From Lysobacter sp. (GTDB lineage: Bacteria; Pseudomonadota; Gammaproteobacteria; Xanthomonadales; Xanthomonadaceae): DNA of 64,000 bases. The DNA lies in the NCBI GenBank assembly GCA_030151365.1, contig JASLDW010000039.1, positions 1 to 64,000 on the forward strand, in the 5' to 3' direction. The position numbers and the translations under genes were made by a program. Below are positions 60,207-64,000 of the stretch, piece after piece; within the stretch, counting starts at the first letter, position 1; the number at the start of each line of letters is the position of its first letter. The notes under the pieces are model-generated. The model ran no database searches and had not been told where the DNA came from. It was given only the letters and a program-made list of their open reading frames with translations.

Positions 60207-60989
60207 ATGATGAAGAAGACAATTCGCAAACTGTTGCCGACCCTGCTCCTGGGGGCATTGGGTGTCGGTAGCACGGCCCACGCCGGTGAACTTTTCGGTC
60301 TGGGCCAACAGTCGAAATTCCTGGCTGCGAGCGCTTTCCAGCCGGTCAACGAAGCCTGCCGCCTGCATTTCGCGACACCCGACTATCAATACGCTTCCGT
60401 GGTACCGGCTGCTGGGCAAACAAGCTGCATCAATCCCAGTATTGTCGCCCAGCTGGAATTGCCGGAAGGTTCGCAATTCCTTTTCCAGAGACTGTATTAC
60501 TACAACACGACGAATTCGGCCCTCACGATCTATTTGTGGAGATATTCCGTCGACGCTGTCCCGGGCACCAACCCCCGCGCCAGCCGCCTGACCACTACGA
60601 CCGTGACCGCAGCCACCGGCTATGCGACCAATACGCTCGGCATGCCGAGCGTCATCACGTTCGATTCCAACCAGGTCAAGGGTGAAGCAGTGCAGCAGCA
60701 AGTCGGCTATGGCTACGCGGTCTACCTGCCGCCTACGTCGATGATCAGGGGCGTTGAAACCATTTACAGGCGCCAGATCGCCCCCGCTCCAGCCACCGCC
60801 AGCTTCACCGACATCCCCACCAGCCATCCCTTTTTCAACGAAGTGGAACAGTTGAAGAAATCCGGGATCACCCTGGGTTGCGGCAACGACCAGTTCTGTC
60901 CCGATTCACCCGTCACGCGCGGGCAGATGGCGGCATTCCTGAGCCGTGCGTTGGGCCTGCAATGGGACACCAGCACCGACGCGTCGTGA
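60207..60989 (+). CDS. Secreted SLH-domain protein 8 of tandem array (subtype C)
   Basis: This 260-residue protein has a signal ending GSTAHA and starts GELFGLGQQSKFLAASAFQP, close to copy 5. A CRLHF and SC pair, LELPEGSQF and YYYNTT follow, then RRQIAPAPATASFTDIP and the SLH HPFFNEVEQLKKSGITLG with GCGNDQFCPDS. It ends RALGLQWDTSTDAS. GGAAGAG lies about 7 bases before the ATG. It is the last intact copy before a break of two other genes; a strong bidirectional terminator follows. Confidence 0.85.
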   Translation: MMKKTIRKLLPTLLLGALGVGSTAHAGELFGLGQQSKFLAASAFQPVNEACRLHFATPDYQYASVVPAAGQTSCINPSIVAQLELPEGSQFLFQRLYYYNTTNSALTIYLWRYSVDAVPGTNPRASRLTTTTVTAATGYATNTLGMPSVITFDSNQVKGEAVQQQVGYGYAVYLPPTSMIRGVETIYRRQIAPAPATASFTDIPTSHPFFNEVEQLKKSGITLGCGNDQFCPDSPVTRGQMAAFLSRALGLQWDTSTDAS

Positions 60990-61014
60990 CGACCACCCGC
61001 ATCCATTCGCAAAT

Positions 61015-61044
61015 GAAACAGGGCCGGTTTCCCGGCCCTGTTTC
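61015..61044. terminator. Bidirectional terminator between array copy 8 and a convergent lipoprotein gene
   Basis: A 13-bp perfect stem, GAAACAGGGCCGG / CCGGCCCTGTTTC, with loop TTTC spans 61015-61044. The flanking A- and T-runs let it work from both sides, fitting the convergent genes either side. Confidence 0.85.
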
Positions 61045-61066
61045 AACATTGCGGCATCGCCAAATT

Positions 61067-61504
61067 TCAGTTCGGCTTGCCGCTGGAAGCAGGTGTCGAC
61101 GAATCCCGCACCGGCTGCTGTTGTTGCTGCGCCTGCGGATGAGCCTGCTGCTGGGCCTTGGCAGCCGCCATGCCCATCGGTCCGCCCATCTTGGCCAGCT
61201 GTTTCTGCTCCTCGTCCCACTTCTTGGTCTCTTCGGCGATCACCGCATCCGGGACCGGCGGCCCCATTGCCGGATAGGCTCCTTCCGCCACCGGGTGGTA
61301 CTTGCCGTCCCTGGTGGTACCGGGGGCCATGAAGGGATCGACGCCCTGGGCATCCTTGTTGGCCTGCTGCGCAGCTGCGGCCTGGGCATTCGCGCCCGCG
61401 GCCTTCTGGTCGGCTTGCTTGGCCTGGTCGTCGGAACAGGCGCTGACCGCTCCCGCGATCAGCAGCGCGGCGACTGCAATGATGGTCTTGCGTTGCGTAC
61501 TCAT
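61067..61504 (-). CDS. Small Gln/Ala-rich lipoprotein of unknown function
   Basis: This 145-residue protein has a lipoprotein signal with VSAC and an aspartate at +2 (SDD), which can favour inner-membrane retention. The mature part is rich in Ala and Gln with a conserved-looking middle, GVDPFMAPGTTRDGKYHPVA and AEETKKWDEEQKQLAKMGG, then a Gln-rich tail. I do not recognise it. It is on the opposite strand to the array and ends at the bidirectional terminator. ATG 61504 opens the signal peptide; the longer frame further upstream does not. Confidence 0.72.
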   Translation of the reverse strand: MSTQRKTIIAVAALLIAGAVSACSDDQAKQADQKAAGANAQAAAAQQANKDAQGVDPFMAPGTTRDGKYHPVAEGAYPAMGPPVPDAVIAEETKKWDEEQKQLAKMGGPMGMAAAKAQQQAHPQAQQQQQPVRDSSTPASSGKPN

Positions 61505-61626
61505 GGATAGGCCCTCCGCCTCGGGTATTGGGTCGGAATATAGCAAAGCATCCGGCCCAATCAGGCTGGCAGTGAAGTAAAGTACGGATTGATCATGCCA
61601 CTCATCGATATAACCGGGGATCGGGG

Positions 61627-63066
61627 ATGAAACAGAAGAAACTGCTCGCCATCGCATTGGCGACGTGCGTGCTGCTTGCGGGCTGCACCGACAAGCAGAA
61701 GAACGACAAGGCGGTGAAGCTCTACGAACAGGGCAAGTACGCCGATGCGATCGAGATCTGGCAGCCGCTGGTGGCATCGGGCAATGCCGACGCGATGTTC
61801 TACATGGCCAATCTCTACCAGGATGGCGTCGGCGTGAAGCGCGATCCGCAGATGGCGATGACGCTCTACAACAAGGCCGCGACTGCCGGCCACGCGCGCG
61901 CCCAATACAACCTCGGCATCGCCTACCTGAAGGGCCAAGGCGTGCCGGCGTCTTCCGACGAAGCGATCAAGTGGCTGGAGCGTTCCGCGGCACAGGGCTA
62001 TCACGACGCCGAATACGCACTCGGCCTCCTGTACGGCGACGAAAACAACTCGAAATCGGACAAGACCAAGGCCTTCGAATGGCTGAGCAAGGCCGCCAAC
62101 GGTGGCAACGTGCGCGCGCAATACCTGCTCGGTCGCATGTACGTGCAAGGGATCGGCGTCAAGGAAGATCGCAAGCAGGCCGAGGCATGGCTGACCAAGG
62201 CAGTGAAGAACGGCGAACCCGATGCGGTGTATCTGCTCGCGCTGATCAAGAACTCCAAGAACGGTCCGGAGGCCGCACAGGACCCGGCCACCATGCGCAA
62301 GGCCGCCGAAGCTGGCCTGCCCAAGGCGCAGTACGACTACGCATCCGCCCTGCTGACCGGCAAGGGCATGACCAAGGATGTCGCCAACGGCGTGGCGTGG
62401 ATGAAAAAGTCGTCCGACCAGAACTACCCTGCCGCGATGTTCGATTACGCCGTGCTGTTGCGTGACGGTACAGGCGTGACCAAGAGCGCCGAGGCCAGCC
62501 TTGCACTGATGCGCAAGGCCGCCGAGGCCGGGAGTGCCGGCGCGCAATATTCGCTGGGCCAGATGTATCTGACCGGCGACGGCGTGCAGAAGGATCCGCG
62601 CATTGCCGCCGACTGGTTCAAGAAAGGCGCTTCGCTGGGCGATTCGAAATCGGAACATGCACTGGGCTATCTCTACTTCGAAGGCTCCGGCGTGCAGAAG
62701 GACGTAATCGAGGCGCGCAAATGGTTCCAGCGCGCAGGCGACCACGGCGATGGCGAATCGCTGTTCATGATCGGCACCATGTACGCCAACGGCGAAGGTG
62801 TCGAGAAGGACCAGGTCGAAGCCCGCAAATTCTACTGTCGCGCTGCAATGCTGAAGAGTGAGCGTGCGCAGCAATTGCTCGACAGCAAGAAGACCAGCAA
62901 CGACGATTGCAGCCAGTTGCTGGCCGGCAAGACGCCTGCGAGCATGCAAAGTGGCGCAGCGCCCGGTCCTGGTGGCGTACCCACTGGCGACATGCCTCCC
63001 GGCATGCCGGCGAACATGCCGATGCCGCCAGCGGCACCGCCGGCGACCGCACCCGCGAAGAAGTAG
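61627..63066 (+). CDS. Sel1-repeat (TPR-like) lipoprotein
   Basis: This 479-residue protein has a lipobox LLAGC, about nine or ten Sel1 repeats of 36 residues (for example AMFYMANLYQDGVGVKRDPQ, AQYNLGIAYLKGQGVPASSD, AQYLLGRMYVQGIGVKEDRK), and a Pro/Met/Gly-rich tail from about 430. Two cysteines lie near the end of the repeats. Sel1 repeats form protein-binding solenoids in the envelope. The gene lies between array copies 8 and 9 with a good terminator after it. A partner of the surface proteins around it is possible but unproven. Confidence 0.92.
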   Translation: MKQKKLLAIALATCVLLAGCTDKQKNDKAVKLYEQGKYADAIEIWQPLVASGNADAMFYMANLYQDGVGVKRDPQMAMTLYNKAATAGHARAQYNLGIAYLKGQGVPASSDEAIKWLERSAAQGYHDAEYALGLLYGDENNSKSDKTKAFEWLSKAANGGNVRAQYLLGRMYVQGIGVKEDRKQAEAWLTKAVKNGEPDAVYLLALIKNSKNGPEAAQDPATMRKAAEAGLPKAQYDYASALLTGKGMTKDVANGVAWMKKSSDQNYPAAMFDYAVLLRDGTGVTKSAEASLALMRKAAEAGSAGAQYSLGQMYLTGDGVQKDPRIAADWFKKGASLGDSKSEHALGYLYFEGSGVQKDVIEARKWFQRAGDHGDGESLFMIGTMYANGEGVEKDQVEARKFYCRAAMLKSERAQQLLDSKKTSNDDCSQLLAGKTPASMQSGAAPGPGGVPTGDMPPGMPANMPMPPAAPPATAPAKK

Positions 63067-63150
63067 GCGGCCCGTAGTTTCAATTCCTTCGAACTGCAAA
63101 GGAATAACGACATTTCGACCTGACAGTTCTGACAGTTGCCGGAAGCAGGG

Positions 63151-63184
63151 AAAGAGAGCCCCATCACCCGGGGCTCTCTTTTTT
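63151..63184 (+). terminator. Rho-independent terminator after the Sel1-repeat gene
   Basis: AAAGAGAGCCCC, a 7-base loop (ATCACCC) and GGGGCTCTCTT make a perfect 9-bp GC-rich core followed by a run of T. It ends the Sel1 transcript before the ninth array gene. Confidence 0.88.
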
Positions 63185-63213
63185 GCGAAATCCGTCACAT
63201 GAATGCGGATTTT

Positions 63214-63226
63214 CATTACTGTAATG
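63214..63226. promoter_or_regulatory. Palindrome CATTAC-T-GTAATG upstream of array gene 9
   Basis: A 6-bp inverted repeat with a single-base spacer sits in the AT-richer leader of the ninth gene, and CATTAC recurs at 63251-63256. It is a plausible operator, but no regulator is known and the promoter itself is not clear. Confidence 0.3.
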
Positions 63227-63339
63227 AACGGTTCACCTTCATAACTCATTCACATTACCTGAGTAGGGTCACCTCCAGCGGGCTTGTCAGCCGGCAGGCT
63301 CCAATGTCGCAAGCAGCGACCGGCACGGAGGATGTCGTA

Positions 63340-64000
63340 ATGGGGAATAACCAGAGTCAAGACGGTTCCAGCAACTTCCATTCATCCAGTTTCAACACCC
63401 GCGATGCACGCACATCGCGCGGAAACAAGAAGCGCTTCAAATCGAGAATCGCGCTTGCCCTGCTCGCCATCGGCGCGATCGCAGCCAGCACTGCGGCGAC
63501 CGCCGAGCCCCTGGCCGGAACAGGCGTGCAGTACAAATTCGTTTCACCCGCCAGCTTCACGCCATATGCCTCGGTCGGGGCGACGCCTTGCCTGTTGTCA
63601 CTCACTTCGGGCTTCTATTCCAACTCCTGCCTCCTGGGCTCGGGCAGCACCTTCGTAGCGCCACTCGATCTCCCCGAAGGATCGTTGGTCAGCAATATCA
63701 CCTTCTGGTACTACGACAACAGCCCACTCCAGGAAATCAAGTTCCACGTCGGCAAGACGTCGCAATCCATGGCTACCACCTCGCCGACGCTACCGATCCT
63801 GAGCCTGGATTTGCTGGGCCTGACTTTCTCCAGTGGAGTCGCCGGCGCGAGTACCAACATGCGCACGGCGGTGGTCTCGCCCACCTCGCCCTTCGTCTAC
63901 GATTCGTGGGACAACTCGACCAATCCCGCGACGCATATCGACTACAGCCTGTTCGTGGACATTCCGCCGGCACTCGGCCTGTTGAACCTCGGTGGCGTGG
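63340..64000 (+). CDS. Secreted SLH-array protein 9 (subtype A), partial at window end
   Basis: The frame starts ATG 63340 with GGAGG about 8 bases upstream and runs off the end after 220 codons. A longer-than-usual basic N-terminus with many Ser/Asn precedes a signal-like helix ending AATA. EPLAGTGVQYKFVSPASFTP, a CLLS and YSNSC pair, LDLPEGSLV and WYYDNSPLQ match subtype A (copies 1, 2 and 6). The SLH domain should lie beyond the window and is not seen, so its presence is inferred. It is separated from copy 8 by two unrelated genes. Confidence 0.8.
   Translation, partial: MGNNQSQDGSSNFHSSSFNTRDARTSRGNKKRFKSRIALALLAIGAIAASTAATAEPLAGTGVQYKFVSPASFTPYASVGATPCLLSLTSGFYSNSCLLGSGSTFVAPLDLPEGSLVSNITFWYYDNSPLQEIKFHVGKTSQSMATTSPTLPILSLDLLGLTFSSGVAGASTNMRTAVVSPTSPFVYDSWDNSTNPATHIDYSLFVDIPPALGLLNLGGV

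Noticed and set aside
63185..63339. Cyclic-di-GMP (GEMM) or other riboswitch before array gene 9
   Set aside because: The structured-looking leader lacks the conserved GCAAA core and receptor motifs.
53769..64000. CRISPR or insertion-sequence origin for the repeats
   Set aside because: The repeats are whole genes and leaders; there are no short regularly spaced repeats, transposase genes or target-site duplications in view.
1..64000. tRNA, rRNA or CRISPR genes
   Set aside because: I saw no cloverleaf, rRNA core or repeat-spacer array; short RNA genes could be missed by eye.

Overview
The window is high-GC (roughly 65%) chromosomal DNA with long ORFs and typical proteobacterial Shine-Dalgarno sites. 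The order rarA-lolA-ftsK, then divergent trxB and a DUF445 gene, with crcB nearby, resembles Lysobacterales (Xanthomonadales). I take the host to be a gammaproteobacterium of that order and cannot name the genus. The left edge (1-208) is a near-perfect fold-back that breaks an RND efflux permease and is probably a contig-end artefact.

From 1.7 to 40 kb lies a large exopolysaccharide locus. It opens with a nucleotide-sugar dehydrogenase, a UDP-glucuronate-4-epimerase-like gene and galE. A tightly overlapping ten-gene operon follows (5179-17053): export lipoprotein, chain-length protein, tyrosine-kinase-like ATPase, outer-membrane beta-barrel, two GT4 enzymes, an O-antigen-ligase-like polymerase, two deacetylases, a GT2 and a third GT4. 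Next come a DUF218 protein, a hexapeptide acetyltransferase, a flippase, a membrane J-domain protein, an ATP-grasp ligase and a secreted beta-helix protein. The gene types match loci associated with exosortase A (XrtA/EpsH), but no exosortase and no PEP-CTERM protein is visible here.

Facing that set on the minus strand (39099 to 23660) is the most striking part. It holds an XrtA-type sugar transferase, a JmjC-like oxygenase, a 2198-residue A-PCP-KS-AT-ACP-aminotransferase hybrid, a 1635-residue C-A-T-C-T NRPS and two alpha/beta-hydrolases whose nucleophile elbows lack serine. A Sfp-type phosphopantetheinyl transferase lies just upstream. The genes overlap or nearly touch, so I infer that a PKS-NRPS product is made with the polysaccharide and may decorate it.

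From 40.7 to 53.5 kb are mostly conserved genes: an aldehyde dehydrogenase, crcB, DUF190, a YXWGXW-type protein, rarA, lolA, ftsK, trxB, DUF445, a GST and a FemAB/GNAT-like gene.

From 53.7 kb to the right edge is a tandem array of nine paralogous secreted proteins of about 260 residues plus one decayed copy. Each complete copy has an N-terminal domain with an LPEG-like motif and a single C-terminal S-layer-homology (SLH) domain with two cysteines. Three subtypes are interleaved. Terminators and leader blocks recur between copies, and one leader can fold its ribosome-binding site into an 11-bp stem. A Sel1-repeat lipoprotein and a small lipoprotein sit inside the array.
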